Shown here: in pieces, positions 27,244 to 36,750 of the stretch | Position numbering within the stretch: the first letter of the stretch is position 1 | How the letters are laid out: each line of letters begins with the position of its first letter | Assembly: GCA_012514775.1 (NCBI GenBank) | Contig: JAAYZQ010000288.1 | Span: forward strand, 1 to 58,850 | Length of the DNA: 58,850 bases | Direction: 5' to 3' | Source of the DNA: Anaerolineaceae bacterium | GTDB taxonomy: Bacteria > Chloroflexota > Anaerolineae > JAAYZQ01 | Program-made: the position numbers and the translations under genes | The notes under the pieces: generated by a model | The model's database searches: none | What the model was told of the DNA's origin: nothing | The model's input: only the letters and a program-made list of their open reading frames with translations

Positions 27244-27315
27244 AGAAAAGTGGGGAAGCCCCACTTTTCTTGCTATCAGGGGTGGTGCAACAGTGGCGAT
27301 CGAATCGCCACTGTT
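27244..27315 (+). promoter_or_regulatory. Twin-hairpin leader of the nusA operon
   Basis: Two perfect 12-bp stems, each with a 3-base loop: 27244-27255 with 27259-27270 (loop AAG) and 27289-27300 with 27304-27315 (loop CGA). They share the core AnAGTGG on the 5' side and are separated by 18 bases. Neither is followed by a U-run, so they are not simple terminators. The remaining leader, 27316-27456, is A-rich then G-rich and contains no recognisable rimP. I recall similar hairpins ahead of rimP-nusA operons in other bacteria but cannot verify it here. Confidence 0.6.
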
Positions 27316-27456
27316 TGCGCTGTAGTCAAATCAAAACGTGCATGGAAAAATGGAAAGAAAAAAAGGGAATAAATATCCTGTGTCGAGGGGTAGAGGGGTC
27401 GTCCAGGTCGTCTGGAAGGTTGCCCTGCCGAGTACAGAGGATAAGGCGGTTGAAAA

Positions 27457-29181
27457 ATGAGAAGTGATTTCATGCTCGCGATCAATCAGTTGTGCGCCGA
27501 GCGCAAGCTTGCGCCCGAGGTTGTGTTGGAAGCTGTCGAAGCGTCCCTCATCTCGGCCTACCGGCGCAACTTTGGCGCAGTCACCAACATCGAGGTCCGC
27601 ATTGAGCAGGACACGGGCGATGTGCGGGTGTATGCCGCCAAAGAAGTCGTGGAGGATGTGACGGACGACAAGGCCGAGATCTCGCTGCCCGAGGCACGCG
27701 AGACCAACCCTGACGCCGTCCTCGGGGACGTGCTGATGGTAGAGAGCACGCCGCGCGATTTTGGGCGGATTGCGGCGCAGACGGCCAAGCAGGTCATCCT
27801 GCAGCGCATTCGCGAGGCCGAGCGCGACGCCCTGTACAGCTCCTTTGCCGACAGCGCGGGCGAGATCGCCAACGGCACGATCCAGAGCCACGACTTGCAC
27901 TCCGGCGACGTCGTGGTCAACCTGGAGGGGGCCGAGGCGGTGCTTCCCTCCCGGGAGCAGGTGCCCAACGAGAAGTACCGGCGGGGCCAGCGCATACGCG
28001 CCTACGTGGTCGAGGTGCGCAAGGGCAGTCGCGGGCCGCAGATCACGCTGTCGCGGCGCAGCCCGGCCCTGCTCCGGCGCCTGTTGGAGCTGGAAGTGCC
28101 CGAGATCTTTTCCGGGGCCGTCGAGATCAAGGCCATTGCCCGAGAGGCCGGCTCTCGCTCCAAGGTGGCGGTGCACGCCACCCAGGAGGGCGTGGACCCG
28201 GTCGGCTCGTGCGTTGGCGTGCGCGGCGGCCGCATCCAGAACGTCGTCAACGAGCTGGGCGGCGAAAAGATCGACGTCGTGCAGTGGAGCCCGGACGTGG
28301 CAACCTTTATCGCCAACTCTCTCAGTCCCGCCAAGGTAATGAACGTGCTGCTGAACGACGTGCTGGACGGTGGCAAGACGGCCACTGTAATTGTTCCCGA
28401 CCGGCAGCTTTCGCTGGCCATCGGCAAAGAAGGTCAGAACGCCCGGCTGGCGGCCAAGCTCACCAACTGGCGCATCGACATCAAGAGCGCGACCGAGGCG
28501 GCCGAGGAGACCCTGGGCAGCCTGGATCAGATCCGGGTGCCGCCCGACGAGATGGATCTCCTGAGCCTGGCCGAGGCCCTGCTCACAAGGCGCGACGGCA
28601 TGGAGGGCTTTAGCACCGAACAAAGGCAGCTCATCCAGGAGGCTGTGAAGGGCGACCTGGAGGACTGGCCGCAGGAAGAGCCCACGCTGGAGCAAGAAGA
28701 TGCCGAGCCGGAGCCTGTTGTCGAGGAAGCCGAGGTCGTGGCCGAGGAGCAGCCCGCCGAAGTCGAGGTGGTGGCGGAGCCTTCCTCGCAACTGGAAGAC
28801 GTAGAAGAGGCCGAAGAGGCCGAAGAGGCGGAAGGCGAGCCCGAGGTCTACGAATCGAGGCGGCCGGCCTGGCTGCAGGACATCGAGGAGCCTGCACCGT
28901 TCCTTGAAGAAGACGTGGTGGAGGAAGGCTCCCTGGGCTGGGTGCCAACCGAGCCGGCGGTGCCCGAGTATCCGAGCTGGGTCGACGAAGAGCCTTCGGA
29001 TATGGCCGACATCGGCTGGCTGCCTGACGAAGAGGTCGAAGACGAAGAAGAGGACGAGGACGCGCGGCGCGAGCGAAAGAAAAAGGGCAAGAAGCGCCGC
29101 CGCCGCGAGTTCGATCCAGAGGAGGCTGTACCCGAGTTCCGGCCTACTCCGCGCCGGGGGCGTGGCGGGCGAGGACGCTAG
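27457..29181 (+). CDS. nusA: Transcription termination/antitermination protein NusA
   Basis: RNA polymerase-binding factor of 574 residues. It has the N-terminal polymerase-binding domain (1-125), an S1 domain (about 135-200; [20 protein letters not shown]), and two KH domains (about 225-350; [20 protein letters not shown] and [20 protein letters not shown]). Beyond residue 360 is a long extension rich in Glu and Asp that contains spaced Trp motifs ([31 protein letters not shown]) and ends in a Lys/Arg-rich stretch. This tail is not the acidic repeat domain of enterobacteria and is probably disordered. First gene of the operon; rimP, which usually precedes it, is missing. Confidence 0.96.
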   Translation: MRSDFMLAINQLCAERKLAPEVVLEAVEASLISAYRRNFGAVTNIEVRIEQDTGDVRVYAAKEVVEDVTDDKAEISLPEARETNPDAVLGDVLMVESTPRDFGRIAAQTAKQVILQRIREAERDALYSSFADSAGEIANGTIQSHDLHSGDVVVNLEGAEAVLPSREQVPNEKYRRGQRIRAYVVEVRKGSRGPQITLSRRSPALLRRLLELEVPEIFSGAVEIKAIAREAGSRSKVAVHATQEGVDPVGSCVGVRGGRIQNVVNELGGEKIDVVQWSPDVATFIANSLSPAKVMNVLLNDVLDGGKTATVIVPDRQLSLAIGKEGQNARLAAKLTNWRIDIKSATEAAEETLGSLDQIRVPPDEMDLLSLAEALLTRRDGMEGFSTEQRQLIQEAVKGDLEDWPQEEPTLEQEDAEPEPVVEEAEVVAEEQPAEVEVVAEPSSQLEDVEEAEEAEEAEGEPEVYESRRPAWLQDIEEPAPFLEEDVVEEGSLGWVPTEPAVPEYPSWVDEEPSDMADIGWLPDEEVEDEEEDEDARRERKKKGKKRRRREFDPEEAVPEFRPTPRRGRGGRGR

Positions 29182-29248
29182 CGCTCTTTGCCGGCCGGGA
29201 CGAGGGATAAGCGTGGGGGCCGTGCCCCCATGCAATAGGAAGTAAGAA

Positions 29249-29584
29249 GTGTCCGGAAAGCGCCGAAAGCACGTGCCGCTGAGAAGCTGCATCGTTTGCC
29301 AGGAAAAGCGGCCGAAACGCGAGTTGATCCGGGTCGTGTGCACGCCAGAGGGGGCCATCGAGATCGACCCCAAGGGCAAGCGCCCAGGGCGAGGAGCCTA
29401 CGTGTGCCGCGATCCGCGATGTTGGGAGGCCGGGCTGGAGCCGCGCAAGCTGGCGCGCGCGCTCAAGTGCCCGGTCACGGCCGGCCAGGTGGCCTCGATC
29501 CAGGCCCAGATCGCGGCGTTTTTGGCAGAGGCCCCTGCCGAAGGCTCGCCAGCCGTAGTAGGGGCCACAGATCTCGGCGACTAG
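29249..29584 (+). CDS. ylxR: YlxR family RNA-binding protein (DUF448)
   Basis: A 111-residue protein in the conserved nusA-ylxR-infB position. Signature residues are RSCIVCQEKRPKRELIRVV and GRGAYVCRDPRCWE (the GRGAY motif), which form the basic RNA-binding face. YlxR has been linked to RNase P interaction and transcription regulation in other species. GTG start at 29249 with AGGAAGTAAG in front. The C-terminal 25 residues are low-complexity. Confidence 0.9.
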   Translation: MSGKRRKHVPLRSCIVCQEKRPKRELIRVVCTPEGAIEIDPKGKRPGRGAYVCRDPRCWEAGLEPRKLARALKCPVTAGQVASIQAQIAAFLAEAPAEGSPAVVGATDLGD

Positions 29585-29615
29585 TCCGGATTGTATAAAA
29601 GGGGGAGGTAAACCC

Positions 29616-31526
29616 ATGGGACGTAGAGACAGGACAGATACGCGCAGCCGCCCTCAGCCATCGCGTAAACCGCCGGTGGATGAGGAGGAGCAGTTGCGCC
29701 TGGCGCGCGCTAGCAAGGCAGCCGGCGCGCCGGCGGCGCCCCGGGTCATCGAGCTGCCCGAGACAATGATCGTCCGGGACTTGGCGCGTGCTCTACGGGT
29801 CAACCCAATCGACGTCATCAAGGAGTTGATGTCCAACGGCATCGTGGCGGGCATCAACCAGACGATAGACTACGAGACGGCCGCCATCGTCGCAGGGGAG
29901 ATGGGCTTTCAGACACAGCCCATCCGCGTCGAGGAGCCCGAGGCTGACCAGAAGGTAGAACGTGCGGGCAAGACCCTGTGGCAAACGCTGCTGCAAGAAG
30001 AATCACCCGAAAACGTCGAGCCGCGGCCGCCTGTGGTGACCGTGCTGGGCCACGTGGACCATGGCAAGACGACGCTGCTGGATGCCATCCGGGAGACCAA
30101 CGTCGTCGCCGGCGAGTACGGCGGCATTACCCAACACATTGGTGCCTATCAGGTGGAGCACGAGGGCCGCAAGATCACCTTTCTCGACACGCCGGGCCAC
30201 GAAGCCTTCACGGCCATGCGGGCCCGGGGAGCGCAGGTGACGGACCTCGCGGTGCTGGTGGTCGCAGCCGACGACGGCGTGATGCCCCAGACCAGGGAGG
30301 CCATCGACCACGCCCGGGCAGCCGGCGTCTCGATCCTCGTCGCCTTGAACAAGATAGACAAGCCGACTGCCCAGCCGGACCGCGTCAAGCAGCAGCTTTC
30401 CGACCAGGGCTTGACGCCGGAGGAGTGGGGCGGCGACGTGATCGTCGTGCCGGTGTCGGCCAAGATGAAACAGGGCATCGACGACCTGCTGGAGAACATC
30501 CTGCTGATCACCGAAGTGGCCGATCTGCGCAGCAACCCCAACCGGCCTGCCATCGGCACCGTGGTCGAGTCGCAGTTGGACCGGCACCGGGGCCCGACGG
30601 CCACGCTGCTGGTCCAGGGAGGCACCCTCCGCGTGGGCGATCCCCTGGTCATCGGCGCCATCTCGGGCCGCGTGCGGGCCATGATGGACCACCGCGGCAA
30701 TACGGTGGACGCCGCTCCGCCGGCGATGCCGGTGTTGGTCATGGGCCTTTCGGACGTGCCGAAAGCCGGCGATCTCTTTGAGGTCCTGGAGTCCGAACGC
30801 GAGGCACGGGTCAGGGCAGCCGAGGCAGGCGAAAGACTGCGCCAGGCCGAGTCGCGGCCCGCACGGATGCGCTCCATGACCCTGGACGAGGTGTTTTCCC
30901 GGTTCCAGCAGGGCGATAGCCTGGAGCTGAACATCATTCTCAAGGTTGACGTGCAGGGCTCGGTGGAGCCCATCGTGAACTCGTTGCAGCGCCTGAATAG
31001 CGAGGACGAGAAGGTTGTCATTCTGCACCAGGGCACGGGCAACATCACCGAGTCGGACGTGATGCTGGCCTCCGCCTCCGATGCGGTCATCATTGGCTTT
31101 CACGTGGACGCCGACGAAGCAGCGCGACGCCTGGCCGCCCAGGAAGGCGTCGACATCCGGCAGTACAACATTATCTACAAGCTGGTTGACGATGTCGAGA
31201 AGGCCCTCAAGGGCATGCTGGAGCCGGTTTACGAAAAGGTGGTCATCGGCCACGCCGAAGTCCGGCAGGTCTTTCGCATCGGCCGCCGCGGCGGCAACGT
31301 AGCGGGCTGCTATGTCACGGATGGCGAGTTGGCCCGCAATGCCCGCGTGCGCGTGATGCGCGCCGGCAAGCAGGTTTTTGAAGGTCACCTCGATTCTCTC
31401 CGGCGCTTCAAAGACGACGTGAGCGAGGTTCGGGCCGGCTTTGAGTGTGGCGTCGGCATTGCCGGCTTTGACGACCTGCAAGAAGGCGACGTCCTCGAGT
31501 TCTACAAGGAACAGCGCGTCAGCTAG
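29616..31526 (+). CDS. infB: Translation initiation factor IF-2
   Basis: GTPase that delivers initiator tRNA to the 30S subunit; 636 residues, a short form with about 50 residues of basic N-terminal region before the IF2N domain ([20 protein letters not shown]). G1 [15 protein letters not shown]2 region [13 protein letters not shown]3 DTPGHEAF, and G4 ALNKIDKP are intact, followed by domains II-IV. GGGGGAGGT lies ahead of the ATG. The long N-terminal domain of enterobacterial IF-2 is absent, as in many compact forms. Confidence 0.97.
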   Translation: MGRRDRTDTRSRPQPSRKPPVDEEEQLRLARASKAAGAPAAPRVIELPETMIVRDLARALRVNPIDVIKELMSNGIVAGINQTIDYETAAIVAGEMGFQTQPIRVEEPEADQKVERAGKTLWQTLLQEESPENVEPRPPVVTVLGHVDHGKTTLLDAIRETNVVAGEYGGITQHIGAYQVEHEGRKITFLDTPGHEAFTAMRARGAQVTDLAVLVVAADDGVMPQTREAIDHARAAGVSILVALNKIDKPTAQPDRVKQQLSDQGLTPEEWGGDVIVVPVSAKMKQGIDDLLENILLITEVADLRSNPNRPAIGTVVESQLDRHRGPTATLLVQGGTLRVGDPLVIGAISGRVRAMMDHRGNTVDAAPPAMPVLVMGLSDVPKAGDLFEVLESEREARVRAAEAGERLRQAESRPARMRSMTLDEVFSRFQQGDSLELNIILKVDVQGSVEPIVNSLQRLNSEDEKVVILHQGTGNITESDVMLASASDAVIIGFHVDADEAARRLAAQEGVDIRQYNIIYKLVDDVEKALKGMLEPVYEKVVIGHAEVRQVFRIGRRGGNVAGCYVTDGELARNARVRVMRAGKQVFEGHLDSLRRFKDDVSEVRAGFECGVGIAGFDDLQEGDVLEFYKEQRVS

Positions 31527-31543
31527 CGTCTGAACACAACAGG

Positions 31544-31579
31544 CACCACCCTGGGCGGACGAGTCTGCCCAGGGTGGTG
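31544..31579 (+). terminator. Intercistronic hairpin between infB and rbfA
   Basis: A 13-bp perfect stem CACCACCCTGGGC/GCCCAGGGTGGTG that extends by three more pairs (one G-U) to a CGAG loop. It is 18 bases after the infB stop and 18 bases before the rbfA ATG. No U-run follows, so attenuation or RNA processing is as likely as termination. Confidence 0.45.
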
Positions 31580-31597
31580 AGATCTGGGAGTCCAATC

Positions 31598-31984
31598 ATG
31601 GCAACTCGCCGGCAACAACGAGTTTCGGAGCTGATCCATCGCGAACTGAGCCAGCTCCTGATACGCGAAGTCAGGGACCCGCGCCTGGACGAAGTGACCA
31701 TCACCGAGGTGCGGATTACGCCTGATCTGCTGCTGGCTCGCGTGTATTTCACCGTACTTGGGGGAGCGGAAGAGCAGCAGGCGGCTCGAACAGGGTTGGA
31801 GAGCGCCAGCGGCTATCTGCGCACCCAGTTGGCCGGTCGCGTGAGCCTGCGCCTGGTGCCAGAATTGTCCTTTGAGGTTGACCGCAGCGCCGAGTATGGG
31901 AGGAGGATCGACCAGCTCCTGGACGAGATCTCAGAGGAGAGTCACCCGGACGATGAAACCGAGCCTTCTCCAGGCGATCAATGA
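31598..31984 (+). CDS. rbfA: Ribosome-binding factor A
   Basis: A 128-residue KH-like protein needed for 30S maturation. RQQRVSELIHRELSQLLIREV at the N-terminus, DPRLDEVTITEVRITPDLLLARVYFTVLG, and the later LAGRVSLRLVPELSFEVD fit the family. ATG at 31598 with GGGAG; upstream GTG codons in the same frame fall inside the preceding hairpin. Its end overlaps the next gene by 32 bases. Confidence 0.94.
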   Translation: MATRRQQRVSELIHRELSQLLIREVRDPRLDEVTITEVRITPDLLLARVYFTVLGGAEEQQAARTGLESASGYLRTQLAGRVSLRLVPELSFEVDRSAEYGRRIDQLLDEISEESHPDDETEPSPGDQ

Positions 31985-32927
31985 CCGCCTGCGCGCGGCA
32001 CGGCACATCCTCGTCGTAACCCACGTCGGTCCAGACGGTGACGCCATCGGTTCGCTGCTGGGCCTTGGCGGCCTGTTGTGGGACCAGGGCAAGGCCGCTA
32101 CGTTGGCCTGTGAAGATCCGGTGCCCGAGTCCTATCGTTTCCTGGCGGGCAGCGAGCTCGTTGTCCAGCAGGCGGGCAACCAGCCCGACCTGCTCGTCAG
32201 CGTGGATTGCAGCGACAGGGATCGGATGGGCGAGAGTTTCGCCGCCCTGGAGGGCATTCCCCTGATTAATATCGACCACCACGTCACCAACACCATGTTC
32301 GGCGATGTCAACTGGGTTGAGCCCTCGTGCGCCTCTACGACACAGATGCTCCTGGAGCTGGCCGAAGGGCTGGGCTGGCAGCTCCGGCCGCCGGTGGCCG
32401 ATTGCCTGCTTTGCGGCCTGGTGACCGACACCCGCTCCTTTCGGACGGCCAACGTGGATGGCGAGACCATCGGCGCCGCCCAGCGTCTCCTGGCTGCTGG
32501 TGCATCCCTCTCGCGCGTGGCGCGGCAGGCCCTCGACCTCCGCTCCCTGGGCTCGGTCCGCTTGTGGGGAGAGGCGGTGAATGCCCTGCAACTGCGCGAT
32601 GGCGTCCTCTGGACCCGGGTGACCCGCGCCATGCGGCAGCGATGGTCCGTCGAGGACCGGGAGACGTCGGGCCTCAGTAATTTCCTATCGGGCGTGCGCG
32701 AAGCACGCATCGTGGCCGTGTTCACCGAGGTGGACAATGGTGACGTGGACGTCAGCTTGCGGGCGCAGCCGGGCGTGGACGTTGCCCAGGTGGCCTTGCG
32801 CCTGGGCGGCGGCGGGCATGCCCTGGCCTCCGGATTGACCATGAAAGGGGATCTGGACGAGGTGGAGAAGCGCGTGCTTGCAGAGCTGCATCGCAGCCTC
32901 GCCCAGCAGGAGGCGCGACATGGCTGA
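31953..32927 (+). CDS. nrnA: DHH phosphoesterase, NrnA-type oligoribonuclease/pAp phosphatase
   Basis: A 324-residue DHH/DHHA1 protein. The DHH domain shows VVTHVGPDGDAIGSLLGLG, LVSVDCSDRDRMG and the namesake NIDHHVTNTMFG, then EPSCASTTQMLLELA; the DHHA1 domain ends with GGGGHALASG. The family degrades very short RNA and dephosphorylates pAp. The position between rbfA and truB is common in Gram-positive-type genomes. The ATG at 31953 overlaps rbfA; AGGAGA lies about 13 bases upstream. Confidence 0.93.
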   Translation: MKPSLLQAINDRLRAARHILVVTHVGPDGDAIGSLLGLGGLLWDQGKAATLACEDPVPESYRFLAGSELVVQQAGNQPDLLVSVDCSDRDRMGESFAALEGIPLINIDHHVTNTMFGDVNWVEPSCASTTQMLLELAEGLGWQLRPPVADCLLCGLVTDTRSFRTANVDGETIGAAQRLLAAGASLSRVARQALDLRSLGSVRLWGEAVNALQLRDGVLWTRVTRAMRQRWSVEDRETSGLSNFLSGVREARIVAVFTEVDNGDVDVSLRAQPGVDVAQVALRLGGGGHALASGLTMKGDLDEVEKRVLAELHRSLAQQEARHG

Positions 32928-33885
32928 TTGCCCCGGCTGCCCGCGCCACGCTCCCCGCGAGCGATGGGTGGCGCCCCGCCGCGAGGTGCCCCTCTCCGGA
33001 ATTCTCAACGTCGATAAGCCGCCGGATATGACCTCCCACGACGTGGTAGACGTCATCCGGCGGGTTTCTGGCCAAAGGCGGGTGGGCCACGCCGGCACCC
33101 TGGATCCCATGGCCACCGGAGTGCTCCTGGTCTGCCTCGGGCAGGCCACGCGGGTGGCGGAATATCTCATGGCCGGGCGCAAGCGCTATCGCGCCAGCGT
33201 TGTCCTGGGCAGCACCACCGACACGTACGACGCCGAGGGCGAGGTCACGAGCAGCGGAGGGCGGACCGATTTCGAGCAGGCCGAGATCGAGGCGGCGCTG
33301 GCCGGCTTGTCGGGTCCCATCGATCAGGTTCCGCCGATCTACTCTGCCTTGAAGCAGGGCGGGGAGCCCCTCCACAGGCGAGCGCGAAGGGGAGAGCAGG
33401 TCGAGGTGCAGCCGCGCCGCGTGGAGATCGACGAGATCCAGCTCCTGGACTGGAAGCCGCCCGTGCTCATCCTGGAGATTGCCTGCTCGCCCGGGACCTA
33501 TGTTCGCTCCCTGGCCCACGATCTCGGCCAGCGGCTGGGCAGCGGGGCCCACCTGGGAGCCCTGGTGCGCCTGGCCAGCGGCCGCTTTACCCTGGAAGAT
33601 GCCACCAGCCTGGAGCGCCTGGAGGAAGCGTTTCGACACGGGCAAGAAGAGCAGTACCTTCTGCCCCTGGACGAGGCCCTCCTCGATTGGCCGGCCATCG
33701 TCGTCGACAGCGACGAGAAGCAGCGCCTGGTGCAGGGTCAGCCTATCCCGGCCCGGGCAAGCAAGCCGGCGGACGACGGATGGGCGCGAGCCTACAGCAG
33801 CGACGGCGATTTCCTGGCCATCGTGGCCTACGAGGCAGGTGCCGGGCGCTGGCGTCCGAAAAAAGTCTTCTATGCAAGTACTTGA
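32920..33885 (+). CDS. truB: tRNA pseudouridine-55 synthase TruB
   Basis: A 321-residue pseudouridine synthase. The catalytic motif HAGTLDPMATGVLLVCLGQATR carries the Asp nucleophile; GILNVDKPPDMTSHDVV, VPPIYSALKQGGEPLHRRAR and CSPGTYVRSLAHDLG complete the core, with a PUA-like C-terminal region. ATG at 32920 has a perfect AGGAGG six bases upstream. The first 22 residues contain two Cys-rich turns (ADCPGCPRH) that are not usual for TruB. It overlaps nrnA by 8 bases and ribF by 14 bases. Confidence 0.96.
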   Translation: MADCPGCPRHAPRERWVAPRREVPLSGILNVDKPPDMTSHDVVDVIRRVSGQRRVGHAGTLDPMATGVLLVCLGQATRVAEYLMAGRKRYRASVVLGSTTDTYDAEGEVTSSGGRTDFEQAEIEAALAGLSGPIDQVPPIYSALKQGGEPLHRRARRGEQVEVQPRRVEIDEIQLLDWKPPVLILEIACSPGTYVRSLAHDLGQRLGSGAHLGALVRLASGRFTLEDATSLERLEEAFRHGQEEQYLLPLDEALLDWPAIVVDSDEKQRLVQGQPIPARASKPADDGWARAYSSDGDFLAIVAYEAGAGRWRPKKVFYAST

Positions 33886-35248
33886 CGATATTTCGCGCAT
33901 TCACCTGAGCCAGGAGACCGTGCTCACCATCGGCGCCTTTGACGGCGTGCACCGGGGGCACCAGGCCCTCATCGGCGCCGTCATCGACCGGGCGCGAGCC
34001 AGTAACCGGCTGTCGGGCGTCCTCACCTTTCACCCGCATCCGGCCGTGGTCCTGGCTCCCGAGCGGGCGCCGCGCTACCTGACGACGCCGGGGGAAAAGG
34101 CGGCCCTCCTCGAGAGGCTGGGCCTGGACGTGCTGGTGCTGCATCCCTTCAACCGCGAGGTCGCCTCCACGCCGGCCGAGGCCTTCATGGCGACCATCTC
34201 CGATCGGTTGCGCTTGCGGGAGCTGTGGGTTGGCCCCGACTTTGCCCTAGGCCGCAACCGGGAGGGGAACATCGACCGGTTGGGCGAGCTGGGGCAAAAG
34301 TTTGGCTACGAGCTGCACGTCGTCCAGCCTATCCTGGGCGAGGAGCAAATCATCTCCAGCAGCCGCATCCGTTCGCTTCTCCTGGAGGGACGGGTCGCCG
34401 AGGCAGCCGATCTGCTGGGGCGTTACCCCAGCGTCTCGGGCGAGGTGGTGGTGGGAGCACAGCGGGGCCACGCCCTGGGCTATCCCACCGCCAACCTGCA
34501 GGTCCGCCCCGAGCGCGCGGTGCCCGCCGACGGGATCTATGCCGTGCTTGCCATCCTGGGCGGCGAGCGCTATCCGGCTGTGGCCAACGTCGGGGTGCGG
34601 CCCACGTTCGACAACGGCGAGCGCCTGGTGGAGACCTATATTTTTGATTTTGACCAGGATATCTATGGCTGTGACCTGGTTGTCGAGTTCGTCGCGCGCC
34701 TGCGCGACGAGTTACGCTTTACCAACATCGGCGAGTTGATCGAGCAGATGGGCCGGGATAGCGACGCTGCACGGAGCATCCTGGCCGCCGCCGGCTACCC
34801 CGGCCCGGCGTCCCTTGAGAACGGTGCCAGTTGCCCCTATCGCTTTCGCGAGGTGGAGCACACGGCCGACCGCGCCCTGTGGGTCTGGGGCGCCGAACTG
34901 CCGGCTCTCTTTGTCGGTGCTGCCCGGGGGATGTACAGCCTCATGGATGAGGAGCTGGGCGACCGCGGCCTGGTGCCCACCCGTTGGCGCAACGTGGCCC
35001 TCGAAGCCGTCGATCGCGAGACGCTGCTGGTAGAGTGGCTCAACGAGCTGCTCTACCTGGCAGAAGCCGAGGATCTGCTGTTTGTTGATTTTCAAGTCAC
35101 GTCGCTGTCCGACTCGCGCCTGGAGGCGCGGGTAGGCGGTGTCCCGGCCGGCGTCACCCGGGGGGACATCAAGGCGGCGACGTTTCACGGGCTGGAGTTG
35201 CTGCGCGATGGCGAGGGATGGTCGACCGTAATCACCTTTGACGTCTGA
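33872..35248 (+). CDS. ribF: RibF (riboflavin kinase/FMN adenylyltransferase) fused to archease
   Basis: A 458-residue fusion. Residues 1-180 are the FMN adenylyltransferase domain ([41 protein letters not shown]); about 185-310 are riboflavin kinase ([42 protein letters not shown]). A short linker (311-322) leads into an archease domain, 323-458, with [36 protein letters not shown] and the C-terminal [12 protein letters not shown] and ending in Asp-Val, the usual metal-binding end. No in-frame ATG, GTG or TTG lies at the junction, so the archease cannot easily be a separate gene. Archease activates RtcB, and rtcB is the next gene 47 bases downstream. Overlaps truB by 14 bases. Confidence 0.93.
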   Translation: MQVLDDISRIHLSQETVLTIGAFDGVHRGHQALIGAVIDRARASNRLSGVLTFHPHPAVVLAPERAPRYLTTPGEKAALLERLGLDVLVLHPFNREVASTPAEAFMATISDRLRLRELWVGPDFALGRNREGNIDRLGELGQKFGYELHVVQPILGEEQIISSSRIRSLLLEGRVAEAADLLGRYPSVSGEVVVGAQRGHALGYPTANLQVRPERAVPADGIYAVLAILGGERYPAVANVGVRPTFDNGERLVETYIFDFDQDIYGCDLVVEFVARLRDELRFTNIGELIEQMGRDSDAARSILAAAGYPGPASLENGASCPYRFREVEHTADRALWVWGAELPALFVGAARGMYSLMDEELGDRGLVPTRWRNVALEAVDRETLLVEWLNELLYLAEAEDLLFVDFQVTSLSDSRLEARVGGVPAGVTRGDIKAATFHGLELLRDGEGWSTVITFDV

Positions 35249-35295
35249 GCCCCCTCGGCCCGCGCCGCACGCTGCAGCGCAGGAAAGGACGGACC

Positions 35296-36750
35296 ATGGT
35301 TCAGAAGTCTGATCTCGTGCGCGTTAGCGAGTATGCCTGGGAAGTTCCCAAGAGCTATAGGGCCGAGATGCGTGTGCCGGCCCGCATCTATACCAGCGAA
35401 GAATTGCTGGACGCCGCCTTTGGCGACCAGACCATGGAGCAATTGGTAAACACGGCGACCTTGCCCGGCGTGGTCAAGAGGGTCCTGGTCATGCCCGATG
35501 CCCACCAGGGCTATGGGCCGCCCATCGGCGGCGTGGTTCCTACCCGCTATCCCGATGGTGTCATTTCCCCTGGTGCCGTGGGATACGATATCAACTGCGG
35601 TGTCCGCCTCATGGCCTCGGAGCTGCTTGCCGACGAAGTGAAGGACGCAATCGGCGATCTCATCGGCGTGCTGTTCAACACGGTGCCCAGCGGCGTTGGC
35701 AAGGGCGGCGGCGTCCGCCGCGTGTCGGGCCGCGAGCTGGACGAGGTGATGGTCAGGGGCGCGGCCTGGGCCGTCAAGGCGGGCTACGGCCGCCAGGAGG
35801 ACCTGGAGCGCCTGGAGGAGGGGGGCTCGATGCCGGGCGCCGATCCGTCGGTGGTCAGCAGCCGGGCCAAGGAGCGCGGCGGGCCGCAGCTTGGCACCCT
35901 GGGCTCGGGCAACCACTTTATCGAGCTGCAGCGCGTGGACGAGATTTTCGACCCCGCCGTCGCCCGGGCCTTTGGCCTCTTTGAGGGACAGCTCGTCCTC
36001 CAGATCCACAGCGGCTCGCGAGGCTTTGGCCACCAGGTGTGCGACGACTATGTAAAAAGCTTGCAGCCGGCGGTGCAAAAGTACGGCATCCAGCTCCCCG
36101 ACCGGCAGTTGGTCTGCGCTCCCCTCGATTCGCCCGAGGGCAAGCGCTATTTCGGGGCGATGGTCGCCGCGGCCAACTATGCCTGGGCGAACCGCCAGTG
36201 CATGGCCCACCTTGCCCGCCAGAGCTTTGAGCAAGTGCTGGCCGGCCGGGTGAAGAACTTTGACCTCCACACGGTCTATGACGTCTGCCACAACGTGGCC
36301 AAGATCGAAGATCACGAGGTGGAGGGCAAAATGATCAAGGTGTGTGTCCATCGCAAGGGGGCCACTCGATCCTTTGGCCCGGGGCATCCGGACATCACGC
36401 CGGTGTACCGCGAGGTGGGGCAGCCGGTGTTGGTGCCGGGCGACATGGGCACAGCGTCCTACGTGCTGGTGGGCACCCAGACGGCCATGGCCGAAAGCTT
36501 TGGCAGCTCGTGCCACGGCGCGGGGCGCACCATGAGCCGCGCCGCGGCCAAGAAAAAGATCCACGGCGCCACACTGAGGCAGGAGCTGGAAGATCGAGGC
36601 ATTCACGTCCGGGCCGGCAGCATGGCGGGCCTGGCGGAAGAGGCCCCGGCGGCCTACAAGGACATCGACGCGGTCATCGAGGTCGTCCATGGCGCGGGCC
36701 TGGCCCGCAAGGTGGCACGCCTGCGCCCCCTGGCGGTGATGAAGGGCTGA
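35296..36750 (+). CDS. rtcB: RNA-splicing ligase RtcB
   Basis: A 484-residue 3'-phosphate RNA ligase using GTP and Mn2+. Metal and nucleotide motifs are present: [27 protein letters not shown] with the metal Cys, [22 protein letters not shown] and SSCHGAGR with the guanylylated His. It repairs or splices RNA in concert with archease, which here is fused to RibF in the preceding gene. The tandem arrangement suggests coexpression with truB and other tRNA/translation genes. Confidence 0.97.
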   Translation: MVQKSDLVRVSEYAWEVPKSYRAEMRVPARIYTSEELLDAAFGDQTMEQLVNTATLPGVVKRVLVMPDAHQGYGPPIGGVVPTRYPDGVISPGAVGYDINCGVRLMASELLADEVKDAIGDLIGVLFNTVPSGVGKGGGVRRVSGRELDEVMVRGAAWAVKAGYGRQEDLERLEEGGSMPGADPSVVSSRAKERGGPQLGTLGSGNHFIELQRVDEIFDPAVARAFGLFEGQLVLQIHSGSRGFGHQVCDDYVKSLQPAVQKYGIQLPDRQLVCAPLDSPEGKRYFGAMVAAANYAWANRQCMAHLARQSFEQVLAGRVKNFDLHTVYDVCHNVAKIEDHEVEGKMIKVCVHRKGATRSFGPGHPDITPVYREVGQPVLVPGDMGTASYVLVGTQTAMAESFGSSCHGAGRTMSRAAAKKKIHGATLRQELEDRGIHVRAGSMAGLAEEAPAAYKDIDAVIEVVHGAGLARKVARLRPLAVMKG

